16,354 bases of DNA from Armatimonadaceae bacterium (GTDB lineage Bacteria; Armatimonadota; Armatimonadia; Armatimonadales; Armatimonadaceae). Made by a program: the position numbers and the translations under genes. The DNA is taken from the NCBI GenBank assembly GCA_030446525.1, contig JAUJNC010000086.1, forward strand, positions 1 to 16,354, written 5' to 3'. A model generated the notes under the pieces. That model did no database searches. It had not been told where the DNA came from and was given only the letters and a program-made list of their open reading frames with translations. Positions 1 to 7,897 of the stretch are shown here, piece by piece; within the stretch, counting starts at the first letter, position 1; each line of letters starts with the position of its first letter.

Positions 1-859
1 TGGCGTAGCCTTCGCCCACCTCGTGGCCCAGCGACAGGTTCATCACCCGGATGTTATACCGGGCCTTGTTGCTGACCACCCAGTCGATGCCCCGGATGAC
101 CGTGCTAACCGTGCCCTGGCCGTACTGATCGAGCACGCGCACGTTGACCAGGTTGGCCTTCTGGGCGATCCCGTAGAAGGTGCGGTAATAGTTCCGCCCG
201 GTGGAGGCGGCGCCGTTGCCGGCGAGGATGCCGGCCACGTGCGTGCCGTGACCGCACAAATCGTCGGTGGTTGGCTGGCTACCGGTCACGAAGTTGACAC
301 TGGCCAGGATGCGCGATTTTCTGCCCTGGTTGAGATCCGCGCTGCCACGGACGCCGCTGTCCACCACGGCGACGGTGACACCAGAGCCGGTCAGCCGGTA
401 CTGGCTGTAGGCCACGTCGGCTAGGCTGGACTCAACCGTGAACTCGTCGTTTTTCCGGACAGACACGTCGGCGGACAGGCGCCGGGCGAACGGCAAGGCT
501 GCCAGCTGTGGCACGCTCTTGCTGGGCACGCGCACGGCGACGGAGTCGATCAAGGGCAGGCGCCGGTACACGTAGCCGCCCAGAGCCCGGATCTGCCTGT
601 TGTGCTCAGGCGTCAGGGAGGCGGTGAGCCGTACGATAACGGACGCCCAGCCCGAGGTGGGCTTGCCGGTCATCTCTTGCGACAGGAACCGGTCGCCCTT
701 GCCCAGGAGCGCATCCGCTCGGGCAGGTGAGACGGCGCCCGAAAGCGAGCTTGCCAGCGCCAGGAACAGGGGCGCCGCGTATGTTGATCCTCGCCAGGCG
801 AGGCGGCATCGGACAAGAAGGGCGGGCTTATCGGAACAGCCCTTGCTGTTGTGGGACAT
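1..859 (-). CDS. Secreted subtilisin-like serine protease (S8 family), 3' end outside window
   Basis: N-terminal 286 codons of a peptidase S8 (subtilase), expected to be exported and to cleave proteins outside the cell. The frame is open from the ATG at 859 to the left edge. A polar start is followed by a hydrophobic stretch and an Ala-rich cleavage region near residues 27-50 (LFLALASSLSG then SPARADA), which looks like a signal peptide. Residues of about 55-150 look like a propeptide (I9-like) region. The catalytic Asp is D167 in VAVVDSGV and the catalytic His is H204 in CGHGTHVAG. NLSLGHEVGEGY near the window edge is a typical conserved subtilase segment. The catalytic Ser lies beyond the edge and cannot be checked. 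GAGGGG sits upstream of the ATG as a ribosome-binding site. The gene has a long leader region and no co-directional gene close upstream, so it is probably transcribed alone. The family call is firm; the substrate is unknown. Confidence 0.93.
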   Translation of the reverse strand, partial: MSHNSKGCSDKPALLVRCRLAWRGSTYAAPLFLALASSLSGAVSPARADALLGKGDRFLSQEMTGKPTSGWASVIVRLTASLTPEHNRQIRALGGYVYRRLPLIDSVAVRVPSKSVPQLAALPFARRLSADVSVRKNDEFTVESSLADVAYSQYRLTGSGVTVAVVDSGVRGSADLNQGRKSRILASVNFVTGSQPTTDDLCGHGTHVAGILAGNGAASTGRNYYRTFYGIAQKANLVNVRVLDQYGQGTVSTVIRGIDWVVSNKARYNIRVMNLSLGHEVGEGYA

Positions 860-1044
860 GGTGTTTCCCCTCACGGCCGTTGCAGTTCGGTGCGCCCGGC
901 GGCCATGCTCCTGGCATAATCTTGGCGGAAGAGGTTAGGCCCGTAGCTTTGCGTCGCGTGCTTTCGCACGCTTTGCCGTTGTCGATTGCGGGGATACCGT
1001 CGGTGGCACGGGTGGTATTGCTGAAGCGCGCGTGCCCACATAGA

Positions 1045-1050
1045 ATTATA
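1045..1050 (-). promoter_or_regulatory. Possible -10 box for the subtilase gene
   Basis: A perfect TATAAT on the minus strand lies in the AT-rich part of the spacer, about 185 nt upstream of the subtilase start. No good -35 hexamer is found at 16-18 nt, so this is only a candidate. A chance match is likely in AT-rich DNA. Confidence 0.25.
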
Positions 1051-1350
1051 TGGCAATACAAGGGGAAATATTTAGGTATCTTTTACAGGTTTTGTCGATT
1101 TTTCCATCGAATTTTTTAGGGCAACATTTTGCAAGAATTAACGTTTATTCTCGACTTGCCTCACCGAGGCTCTACAGCCCGTGCATAGGAAGCCAACAAA
1201 ATTGTCGAGTTAATGCGCCTCAGGATGGGGGTCTCACCGGCTGTACGTGCGGTCAGCCGTTCGAGGGGGTGGAGGTTTTTCGGCATTGCGGCGTCCCCGG
1301 CAGAGTCGCGGTAGTTCACGTGGGGTGGGGGCGTGTCGGCCTGTGCACGG

Positions 1351-1368
1351 GCCTGCCGCACGGCAGGC
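1351..1368 (-). terminator. Hairpin after glcF, possible terminator without a U tract
   Basis: Perfect 7-bp inverted repeat GCCTGCC/GGCAGGC with a GCAC loop, lying 20 nt past the glcF stop codon. The stem is almost all G-C. No T run follows on the minus strand, so it is not a classical intrinsic terminator. It could still end or protect the aldo/keto reductase-glcE-glcF transcript. Confidence 0.45.
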
Positions 1369-1388
1369 AGGGCCTTGGTCGTGCCCCC

Positions 1389-2666
1389 TTATGACGGGTC
1401 GGGCGTTCCGTTGTATGCGCGGTCCAGCAGCTCGACGGGGTGGACGATCTCCGGCGCTTTGGCGTTTTTGGGCAAGCCGGACTGGATCCAGGCCAGACAG
1501 CCGGGGTTGCCGGTCGCGACGATGTCGGCGCCGGTGGTGAGGATGTTCTCGACCTTTTTCTGCTGGAGCTGGCGCGCCATATCGGGCTGCAGAAAGTTGT
1601 AAATGCCCGCGGAGCCGCAGCAGATCTCGGAGTCGTTCAGTTCGACGAAGGTGACGCCGGGGATGGCCTTCAGGAGCGTGCGCGGCTCGGTCCGCACCTT
1701 CTGGCCGTGGGCGAGGTGGCAGGCGTCGTGGTAGGTGACGCGGGCGCTGACGTGGTTGGGCATGGGGCGCGGGCCGAGGGCGGCCAGGTACTCGCTGACG
1801 TCCTTGACCCTGGCCGCGAAGGACAGGGCGCGCTCGGCCCAAGCCGGGTCGTCCTTCAATAGGTGGCCGTACTCCTTCATGAACGAGCCGCACCCCGCCG
1901 AATTGACAAGGATGGCGTCGTAGTTCTCCTTCTCGAAGGCGGCGATAGTTTCCCGCGCCAGCCGCCGGGCGCCGGCGAGCTCGCCCTGGTGGCCGTGCAG
2001 GGCGCCGCAGCAGCCCTGCTCCGCGGGGCAGACCACCTCGACACCGTTGGCGGACAGGACGCGGGCGGTGGCGTGGTGGACCGGCGCGAACATCACCCGC
2101 ATGACGCAGCCGGCGAGCAGGGCGACGCGCCCCCGCTTTTCGCCCCGCGCCGGCGTCACCGGGGGCAGCGGCTTCGACGCCGCGCCCAGATCGTCCGGCA
2201 TCGGCATCGTCATGTCCGTGGGCAGGCCGAGGAACCTGGCCACGGGGGCGGGGATCCGGCCGCCGGTCAGCTTGCCGCCGCGCAACGCCAGAGCCATGCG
2301 CTTGGGGTTGGTCAGGGTGCCCAGCAGCCCGTCGCGCAGCAGCCTGTCGCCCAGGGGACGAGACACTTCCCGCTCCTGCCGGTCGCGGAACATCTCCAGA
2401 AGCTGCCCGTAGGGCACGCCGGACGGGCAGGCAGTTTCGCAGGCGCGGCAGCCCAGGCAGCGGTCCAGGTGGTACCCCGCGCCGCCGGGGAGCTGCGCCT
2501 CGCCGGTCAGGGACAGACGCCCCTCGTACACGCCGCGCATCAGCACGATGCGTCCGCGCGGGCTGTCCGCCTCGTCGCCCGTTTCACGGTAGGTGGGGCA
2601 GGCCTGCAAACAGAACCCGCAGTGGATACAGGCCATCGAGCCTTTTTCGAAATCTTTGTCATCCAT
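1389..2666 (-). CDS. glcF: Glycolate oxidase iron-sulfur subunit GlcF
   Basis: 425-residue protein of the GlcF family, the electron-transfer subunit of glycolate oxidase, which converts glycolate to glyoxylate with GlcD and GlcE. Two ferredoxin-type [4Fe-4S] motifs are intact: C13-x2-C16-x2-C19-x3-C23-P and C70-x2-C73-x2-C76-x3-C80-P. Two CCG (cysteine-rich) domains follow, with CCG at residues 219-221 and 349-351 and the leading cysteines C187 and C316. Length and domain order match the family. There is no signal peptide or membrane helix, so it acts in the cytoplasm or at the inner face of the membrane. The ATG lies 4 nt after the glcE stop, so the two are probably translationally coupled. 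A lactate-utilisation or other (S)-2-hydroxyacid oxidase role is possible, because the CCG family is shared among such enzymes. Confidence 0.92.
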   Translation of the reverse strand: MDDKDFEKGSMACIHCGFCLQACPTYRETGDEADSPRGRIVLMRGVYEGRLSLTGEAQLPGGAGYHLDRCLGCRACETACPSGVPYGQLLEMFRDRQEREVSRPLGDRLLRDGLLGTLTNPKRMALALRGGKLTGGRIPAPVARFLGLPTDMTMPMPDDLGAASKPLPPVTPARGEKRGRVALLAGCVMRVMFAPVHHATARVLSANGVEVVCPAEQGCCGALHGHQGELAGARRLARETIAAFEKENYDAILVNSAGCGSFMKEYGHLLKDDPAWAERALSFAARVKDVSEYLAALGPRPMPNHVSARVTYHDACHLAHGQKVRTEPRTLLKAIPGVTFVELNDSEICCGSAGIYNFLQPDMARQLQQKKVENILTTGADIVATGNPGCLAWIQSGLPKNAKAPEIVHPVELLDRAYNGTPDPS

Positions 2667-2670
2667 AATG

Positions 2671-3873
2671 TCAGATCTTCCCGATGAACCGCCCGGGGTT
2701 GAGCGTGCTACGGGGGTCGAGCGCCTCCTTCATGCGCCGCATCAGTGCGAAGCCGGGCGGCAGCGGCGACCACACCTCCGCGTCCCGGCGCACGGACGGC
2801 GGGGCCTGAAGCAGTGTCACCGGTGTCTGCCGCTCTTTTGCCCACGCCAGTACTTCCGCAGCCCGCGCTTCGGAGTCTTCGTCCCCACGCAGGAGGGCCT
2901 CCGTATGCCCCGTGCCGGCCAGAGTCCGTATCCACTCCCAGCCGGGCATGGCCACGACCGCCTCGTGCTGGGCATAGGCGGCGCTGGCGCAGCCCGAAAA
3001 CCGGACGCGGAGTCGCCCGGGAACGGCGTTGCCGCCCGCCAGCCGGCTTCTGACCTCCGGCGGCACGAGCGCGGCCGCGGCGATGCCGCACTCGGCGGCG
3101 ATGCGGTCGGCCGCCGCCGCGGCGCTTCGGACGACTTCCCGGGGGCCGTCGAAAGCGACGAACAGGTGCCGCCCCGGCGCCGGCGCCAGGTCGGGGGCAG
3201 CCTCGTCGAGCAGGACACTCAGCGCGGGCGAGTGCTCGCCGTGCAGGCGCAGGAGGAAAACGTCGCTTCGGGCGCCGGGCGCCAGAGGGTAGCGCAGAAC
3301 CAGGGAATCCTCCGGCAGGGGCGCCACCTTGAAGGTCGCCTCCACGATCACGCCCAGCGTGCCGAGCGCGCCCACGTGGAGCTTGGGCAGGTCGTAGCCG
3401 GTGACGTTCTTGACCACCTTGCCGCCCCCTTTGACCACGCGCCCCTGCGCCTCCACCAGGGAAAGGCCGATCAGCCAGTCGCGCGCCGTGCCGTAAAGGA
3501 GCCGCGACGGCCCCCAGGCGTTGGTGGCCAGGATGCCGCCGATCGTGGCGCGCTCTCCCTGCCCCGGATCGAGCGGCAGGAACTGGCCTTCCCCGGCCAG
3601 CGTCTCCTGGACCTGCGCCAGGGTCGCGCCCGGTTGCACGGTCACGGTCATGTCGCCCGGCTCGTGCGAAACGATGCGGTTCAGCCCGGCCGTGTCGAGC
3701 ACGAGATCGGCGCGCCGGGGGAGGTGGCCGTAGTCCTGCGCCGTACCGCCGCCCCAGGGGATGACCGCGCGCCGGTCCTCATTCGCCCGCGCGACCAGGG
3801 CCGCCGCGTCCTCCACCGTCGCCGGTCGTGCTACCTCGCCCGGCTCCGCGCCCAGCCATGTCGCGTGGTCCAC
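2671..3873 (-). CDS. glcE: Glycolate oxidase FAD-binding subunit GlcE
   Basis: 400-residue FAD-binding oxidase subunit of the PCMH/vanillyl-alcohol oxidase fold. Nucleotide-binding features are visible in order: PWGGGT at residues 39-44, QPGATLAQV around 80-88, TIGGILATNAWGPSR around 110-124, and GGKVVKNVTGYDLPKL around 150-165, a hallmark of GlcE and GlcD. In the family GlcE partners GlcD and GlcF. GlcE is the shorter, more divergent flavin subunit, and the length and the partner gene glcF fit GlcE better than GlcD. The start is a GTG at 3873, 7 nt after the aldo/keto reductase stop, with only a weak ribosome-binding site, so coupling to upstream translation is likely. The missing glcD is notable: it must be elsewhere in the genome, or this GlcE-GlcF pair works with another flavoprotein. 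Confidence 0.9.
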   Translation of the reverse strand: MDHATWLGAEPGEVARPATVEDAAALVARANEDRRAVIPWGGGTAQDYGHLPRRADLVLDTAGLNRIVSHEPGDMTVTVQPGATLAQVQETLAGEGQFLPLDPGQGERATIGGILATNAWGPSRLLYGTARDWLIGLSLVEAQGRVVKGGGKVVKNVTGYDLPKLHVGALGTLGVIVEATFKVAPLPEDSLVLRYPLAPGARSDVFLLRLHGEHSPALSVLLDEAAPDLAPAPGRHLFVAFDGPREVVRSAAAAADRIAAECGIAAAALVPPEVRSRLAGGNAVPGRLRVRFSGCASAAYAQHEAVVAMPGWEWIRTLAGTGHTEALLRGDEDSEARAAEVLAWAKERQTPVTLLQAPPSVRRDAEVWSPLPPGFALMRRMKEALDPRSTLNPGRFIGKI

Positions 3874-3880
3874 GTTCGTC

Positions 3881-4909
3881 TCAGGCCATCACCGGACGCG
3901 GGGCGTCGTCCGGGTCCAGGTAGAAGTCGTGCGCGTACAAATCCCCGAGAGTCCGCAGCTCCTGCTCCGACATCGGCGCGGTCTCCGGGGCCCGGGCGAG
4001 CTCCTCCAGCTGCGGCGCGTCGTAGATGTTGGGCAGAACGGAAACGATGCTCGGCTCGGAAAGGATGAACTGGATCGCCGCCTGCCGCATCATCCGGCCC
4101 GCATCCTCGGCGATGAAGTGGAGCTTCTCGACCTTTTTCAACCCCCGGTCCAGCCACAGCCGCTTCTTTTCGTTGCTGGTCATGCGCCAGTTGCGGTGGT
4201 CGCCGGGGGCGAAGGTCGTGTCCTGGGTCAAGTTCCCTTCCAGGATGCCGGAAGCATGGGGGACACGTGTCAGGATCGCTTTGCCCCTGCGCCGGGCGCT
4301 TTCGAAAATCGGCGCGCCCACCTGCTGCTCCAGCAGGTTATAGATGATCTGCACCCCGTCCATCTTGGTCTGCTCGATGATGTGCCGCGACTCGTCCGCC
4401 TGCCGCTCGTCGAGGGCGGGGCCGAGCGCCGCCCCGTAGGCACGTATCTTCCCCTCGGCCTTGAGGTCTTCCAGCTCGGCCAGAAGATCGTCGCGCTGCA
4501 GATCCGGCAGGCGCGGGTTGTGCATCTGGTAAAAGTCGATCCGGTCCGTTCGCAGGCGCTCCAGACTCTTCTCGAGGGCGACGCGCACGTAGGATGGCTC
4601 CCAATTGTGCGGGCGCTCGCGCTGGCTCGGGTCGGGCCGGTGGGCGTAGATGTCGTAGCCGAACTTGGTGGCGATCGTGATCTGGTCACGCTCGCCGGGG
4701 AACGCCTCGGCCAGGATCGTCTCCGCCCCGCCGTCGCTGTACGTGTCGGCGGTGTCGTAGAAGGTGATGCCCAGCTCCAGGGCGCGGCGCAGCAGGCCGA
4801 TCCCTACCTGCCGGTCCTCGATGCCCCACCACGTCGTCGCCACGGTCCAGACGCCGAAGCCGACCTCGCTGGCGCGGATGTCCGTGCCCGGAAAAACCCG
4901 GTACTTCAT
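3881..4909 (-). CDS. Aldo/keto reductase
   Basis: 342-residue NAD(P)H-dependent oxidoreductase with a TIM-barrel fold that reduces aldehydes or ketones. The catalytic tetrad of the family is intact: D52 and Y57 ([13 protein letters not shown]), K82 (ATKFG) and H130 (FYQMHNP). The start at ATG 4909 is chosen because GGGGAG lies just upstream and because the normal N-terminus (a strand with [14 protein letters not shown]) begins there. The open frame continues to 5317 only by overlapping the divergent HDOD gene. The C-terminus has no signal or membrane segment. It is the first gene of a tight operon with glcE and glcF, which hints at a link to glycolate/glyoxylate or sugar-acid chemistry. The substrate cannot be read from sequence. 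Confidence 0.93.
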   Translation of the reverse strand: MKYRVFPGTDIRASEVGFGVWTVATTWWGIEDRQVGIGLLRRALELGITFYDTADTYSDGGAETILAEAFPGERDQITIATKFGYDIYAHRPDPSQRERPHNWEPSYVRVALEKSLERLRTDRIDFYQMHNPRLPDLQRDDLLAELEDLKAEGKIRAYGAALGPALDERQADESRHIIEQTKMDGVQIIYNLLEQQVGAPIFESARRRGKAILTRVPHASGILEGNLTQDTTFAPGDHRNWRMTSNEKKRLWLDRGLKKVEKLHFIAEDAGRMMRQAAIQFILSEPSIVSVLPNIYDAPQLEELARAPETAPMSEQELRTLGDLYAHDFYLDPDDAPRPVMA

Positions 4910-4959
4910 AAGCTCCCCGCTCGTTCGTCCGAAGTTTCGCGGTCCGTACCGCCACCTCC

Positions 4960-4989
4960 ATGATACCGCCCGCTGGTGGGGAGCGTCAA
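4960..4989 (-). promoter_or_regulatory. Sigma-70-type promoter of the aldo/keto reductase-glcEF operon
   Basis: On the minus strand, TTGACG (4989-4984), an 18-bp spacer and TATCAT (4965-4960) each match the -35 and -10 consensus in five of six bases. The predicted transcript starts near 4953, leaving a leader of about 44 nt before the ATG at 4909. Confidence 0.6.
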
Positions 4990-5008
4990 GGCGTGCGCAT
5001 AAGCAGGA

Positions 5009-5041
5009 TGACCCGGAGGCCGTTCCGGTTTGACCCGGAGG
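5009..5041. repeat. Tandem 11-bp direct repeat between divergent genes
   Basis: TGACCCGGAGG occurs twice, at 5009-5019 and 5031-5041, with a 22-bp period (about two helical turns), so both copies face the same side of the DNA. They lie just upstream of the -35 box of the aldo/keto reductase promoter and about 100 nt before the HDOD gene. This is the usual layout for paired activator or response-regulator sites. The protein that would bind is not identified. Confidence 0.5.
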
Positions 5042-5138
5042 TCTTTGTTCTGCAGAAATACAGCCCTCCTGCCGACAATGACACCAGGGCTTTTTGCTTC
5101 GCCCCGTAGCGAACAACCCACACAGGACGCGATCACCA

Positions 5139-6611
5139 ATGAGTGAGATGCCGCTAAAAACTCCCAACATCGTTCCCTCCACCGATGCCGCCACGCTGCG
5201 CCGCATCATCGAGGAGAGGATGAAGGATCTGCCCGCCCTGCCGGTCGTGGTGGCCAAGATCCTGCAAACGGCCGCATCGCCCGAGGCTTCGGCCAGGGAC
5301 CTTGAGGCGGTGATCACCCTCGATACCGGGCTGGCGGCAAAGATGCTGCGGCTGGCGAACTCCTCGTTCTACGGCCAATCGCGGCGCATCAGCACCCTGG
5401 CCGATGCCGTCGTGCTGCTGGGCTTTAACGCGGTGCGCAACCTCGCTCTGTCGGTTTCCCTGGTGAGCTCTCTGGCCCCGGGTGGCGCGGCGCGGGTGTT
5501 CGATTGGCGCGCGTACTGGGAGCACTGCACGGGGGTGGCCGCCTGCGCCCGGCTCCTCGCCCGGCGACAGCGTCTGCCCGGCGCCGCCCAGGACGAGGCG
5601 CTCGTCGCCGGCCTGCTGCACGACATCGGCAGGCTGTTTCTGGGCAGGTACTGCCCCGACCTCCTGGCCGAGGTGGTGCTGGCCGCTCAGGCCTTCCGGA
5701 TGTCGATGGAGGAGGCGGAGTGGCGGCTGATGGGCACCAGTCATGCGCTCCTGGGTCAGGAGATCGCCAGCAGGTGGAACTTCCCCCCGGCGCTCGCCGG
5801 CGCCATAGGCGCGCATCACCAGCCCGAGGCGTGGCACGGCGATCCCACCCTGACCTATCTGGTGCATGCCGCCAACGTGCTGACGCAGCAAGCGGGCATC
5901 GGCGCCCTCGATCCGTCCCCGCAACGGCTGCACGGCGATGTGGACGCGTGGCTCGCCCTGACGACCGTGGAGCGCGAAGACCTGCTGGCCGAGCTGGCGG
6001 CCGAAAGGGAACGGACCGAGGCGCTCCTCGTTTGGGAGGACGACGGGGCGGCCAACGCGCCCGGGCTGCGCGCCGCCCTGACAGCACTCTCGGCGGCCAT
6101 CGAAGCGCGGGATCCGGACGGGCGCGGCCACTCGGGCCGAGTTCGCGACCTGGCCCTGGCCTGCGCCCGCCGGCTGGGTTTGTCCGAGGCCCGTATGGCG
6201 GCTCTGGAAGTGGCCGCGCTGCTGCACGACGTGGGCGAGCCCGGCGTTCCCGAGCACGTCCTGAGCGGGGAAGGCCAGACCGCGCCCGGGGAGCTGAGCT
6301 GCGTTGCCGCCGACACCACAGCGGGGGCGCATCTGGGCGGGCGACTCTTCGGCGCGGTGACGCCGTTCATCCTGTGCCACCGCGAGTGCTGGGACGGCTC
6401 CGGGTATCCGGCGGGACTGCGCGGCGCACAGATACCGATGGAGGCGCAGATCATCGCCGCGTGCGAGACATGGGACGCCCTGCGGACGGGGGATGGCTAT
6501 CGCGCGGCTTTGCCGGTCGCGGCCGCGCGGGAGGCGCTGTGCAGGGGCAGCGGCACGCAGTTCGACCCGGCCGTCGTCGAGGCGCTTCTTGCCGGCGTGC
6601 CCTCGCCGTAG
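5139..6611 (+). CDS. HDOD domain protein fused to a degenerate HD-GYP-like domain
   Basis: 490-residue cytoplasmic signalling protein. Residues of about 20-250 form an HDOD domain: DLPALPVV near the start, the SFYG and [12 protein letters not shown] segments, [12 protein letters not shown], and a later HH in GAHHQPE. Residues of about 310-490 resemble an HD-GYP domain: HSGRV near 331, [12 protein letters not shown] with H363-D364, then [17 protein letters not shown] with GYP near 422-424. Several metal-ligand positions differ: the usual HH is H414-R415, the usual late Asp is E443 in ACETWDA, and the middle His (normally before a GA/GG helix) is not seen. HD-GYP enzymes degrade cyclic di-GMP; this copy may bind rather than cut, or be inactive. 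ATG 5139 is preferred (AGGA upstream); an in-frame start at 5094 is possible. The gene is divergent from the aldo/keto reductase and appears to be a single-gene unit. Confidence 0.85.
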   Translation: MSEMPLKTPNIVPSTDAATLRRIIEERMKDLPALPVVVAKILQTAASPEASARDLEAVITLDTGLAAKMLRLANSSFYGQSRRISTLADAVVLLGFNAVRNLALSVSLVSSLAPGGAARVFDWRAYWEHCTGVAACARLLARRQRLPGAAQDEALVAGLLHDIGRLFLGRYCPDLLAEVVLAAQAFRMSMEEAEWRLMGTSHALLGQEIASRWNFPPALAGAIGAHHQPEAWHGDPTLTYLVHAANVLTQQAGIGALDPSPQRLHGDVDAWLALTTVEREDLLAELAAERERTEALLVWEDDGAANAPGLRAALTALSAAIEARDPDGRGHSGRVRDLALACARRLGLSEARMAALEVAALLHDVGEPGVPEHVLSGEGQTAPGELSCVAADTTAGAHLGGRLFGAVTPFILCHRECWDGSGYPAGLRGAQIPMEAQIIAACETWDALRTGDGYRAALPVAAAREALCRGSGTQFDPAVVEALLAGVPSP

Positions 6612-6659
6612 ACAAAGCGTCAATGATGGCCGAAAAGCCCGGTAGTCGCGAAGCAAAGA

Positions 6660-6758
6660 TCACTTCGCGGTATAGCCGCCATCCACCGGCAGGTTCGTCG
6701 CCGCAATGGAGGCTTCGTCGCCCTGATCGTAGGTGAGGGCGGCAGCAAGCGTGCGGTC
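6660..6758 (-). pseudogene. C-terminal remnant of a short-chain dehydrogenase/reductase
   Basis: A minus-strand frame ends in GDEASIAATNLPVDGGYTAK and a stop at 6662-6660. NLPVDGGYTA is the near-invariant C-terminus of classical SDR enzymes, preceded by an AALTY..GDEAS segment matching the usual last helix. Only about 32 codons are present. The frame upstream enters the BNR gene in a different frame and shows no further SDR similarity (no Rossmann motif, no YxxxK), and there is no start codon. The rest was lost, with the BNR gene's stop codon now abutting the remnant. This marks an old deletion or replacement breakpoint near 6758-6765. Confidence 0.8.
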
Positions 6759-6759
6759 A

Positions 6760-7779
6760 TCACAGCGGCAGCGCCTCGATGCCGTTTTCACCGATACGGA
6801 AGCGGCGGGCGCGCACGGCGCTTCCTTCGCCCTCCTCATAGTAGACGAACAGGACGGTGCCGTCCTTCAGCTCAACACTGGAGGGATACGCCCCGAGAAC
6901 ATGGTCGATCTCGAACGGCCCCTGCCAGGTCTTGCCCTCGTCGCGGCTGATGTGCAGGGCGGTGTTCGGGACGCGGTGGGTGAGCAGGATAGCGCCGCTT
7001 TTCATCCGGTACAGGTGGGGAGCGTGGCCCCGAAACCCGATGTCCTTTGCCTCCGTCCAGGTCTTGCCACCATCCGCACTGGTCGCATAGTGCATAGGCA
7101 CATCAGGCTTGCCGCTGCGAAGCGCAGCATACAGAGTGCCGTCCTTTAGCTCGATGACATCGGTCTCCGCATCGAGCGGCAGGTTTTGCCCTTTGCCAAT
7201 GAGAATGGGCCCCTCCCAGGTGGTGCCGTTGTCCGTGGAGCGCAACACGCCGCCGTACGTTTCGCTCGGCGGTGCGTAGCGATAAACGCCGAGGAGCCAC
7301 GTGCCGTCCGAAACGCACCGCACTGGCGCGGAACAGTACCACCTCTCCCCCGCCCCAACCAGCGTCCGGGCTTCACGGCCCCAGGTCTTGCCGCCGTCGG
7401 TGGAGCGTATCATCTTCGCTCCCCTTCCCTCCCACTTGGGAGACTCCTTTCCGGTCGGGCGCAGAGAGAAAAAGGTGCATACCAGAGAGCCGTCGGGCAT
7501 CTCCGCGATATGCGGATCGCGGTTATCGTCCGGGTCGTCATAGATGACCGTCGGTTCGCTCCAGGTGCGTCCCTCGTCGCGGGAGCGCACGAGGCAGATG
7601 CGCCCTCCCTTCGGCCACTCCGGCGGCTTTGGCAGGGAGACGTGCGCGTACCCGGCGTAGAATACGGCAACGATGTCCCCGTTCCGCAGGCGGCAGGCAT
7701 CCGGGAACGCCTGATACGTTCCCGCCGCCTCTCCCCGGGAGATCACAAGCGGGGCAATGCTGTTTACGTTCTGCGTCAT
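6760..7779 (-). CDS. Sialidase-like BNR/Asp-box repeat protein
   Basis: 339-residue six-bladed beta-propeller protein of the sialidase superfamily. Five Asp-box motifs (S-x-D-x-G-x-T-W) are visible: SRDEGRTW at 66-73, STDGGKTW, STDNGTTW, SADGGKTW and SRDEGKTW, spaced about 45-60 residues apart. There is no signal peptide, so it is probably cytoplasmic, unlike secreted sialidases. R15, R60 and E17 might serve a sialidase-type active site, but the arginine triad cannot be assigned with confidence. Many such proteins in soil and water bacteria are uncharacterised glycosidase-like or sugar-binding proteins. ATG 7779 has AAGGA about 8 nt upstream. The gene has its own upstream region with an inverted repeat at 7834-7863 and probably its own promoter. 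Confidence 0.88.
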   Translation of the reverse strand: MTQNVNSIAPLVISRGEAAGTYQAFPDACRLRNGDIVAVFYAGYAHVSLPKPPEWPKGGRICLVRSRDEGRTWSEPTVIYDDPDDNRDPHIAEMPDGSLVCTFFSLRPTGKESPKWEGRGAKMIRSTDGGKTWGREARTLVGAGERWYCSAPVRCVSDGTWLLGVYRYAPPSETYGGVLRSTDNGTTWEGPILIGKGQNLPLDAETDVIELKDGTLYAALRSGKPDVPMHYATSADGGKTWTEAKDIGFRGHAPHLYRMKSGAILLTHRVPNTALHISRDEGKTWQGPFEIDHVLGAYPSSVELKDGTVLFVYYEEGEGSAVRARRFRIGENGIEALPL

Positions 7780-7833
7780 CGAAGGCCATCCTTCTTATCA
7801 TCCCCGCGCTTCGGGATACGCCAGCGCCTCTCA

Positions 7834-7863
7834 TGTACTTGTTTGCTTTCGTGTTCAAGTACA
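7834..7863. promoter_or_regulatory. Inverted repeat upstream of the BNR gene, possible operator
   Basis: Perfect 8-bp arms TGTACTTG (7834-7841) and CAAGTACA (7856-7863) are separated by 14 bp. It lies 55-84 nt upstream of the BNR start, in the only space available for its promoter. Arms of the type ACTTG/CAAGT are seen at sites of GntR- and LacI-type sugar regulators. A stem-loop ending the upstream UbiA-family gene (stop 35 nt away) is the alternative, but no T run follows. Confidence 0.45.
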
Positions 7864-7897
7864 CTGTCTACGTTCCTTGTTTACGCGAAGGGAGCAG

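Larger units (their letters stand above)
860..1388. other. 529-bp gene-free spacer with an AT-rich core
   Basis: No convincing gene is seen between glcF and the subtilase. Positions of about 1030-1160 are clearly AT-rich against the GC-rich surroundings, with T runs and A runs, as expected for a promoter region or for DNA of other origin. A 66-codon minus-strand open frame (1161-1361) has no recognised relatives and no good ribosome-binding site. Two hairpins are visible: CGGCTG/CAGCCG at 1238-1259 (10-nt loop) and a stronger one at 1351-1368, listed separately. The subtilase promoter must lie here. Confidence 0.6.

Noticed and set aside
1236..1275. Possible group II intron domain V like stem followed by TTCGAGGGGG
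   Set aside because: The stem is too short (27 nt rather than about 34), lacks the AGC catalytic triad and the GAAA tetraloop, and no reverse transcriptase is present.
1234..1893. 219-residue minus-strand open frame overlapping the 3' end of glcF
   Set aside because: It lies out of frame inside the well-supported glcF, is very rich in Arg and Pro as expected for a shifted frame of GC-rich coding DNA, and has no recognisable domain.
4910..5317. N-terminal extension of the aldo/keto reductase to 478 residues
   Set aside because: The extension overlaps the divergent HDOD gene and the promoter region, and shows no similarity to any domain; the ATG at 4909 has a good ribosome-binding site and gives the normal family N-terminus.
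5154..6656. 500-residue open frame antisense to the HDOD gene
   Set aside because: It is an antisense shadow: composition is dominated by Gln, Arg, Gly and His with no domain, whereas the plus strand encodes clear HDOD motifs.
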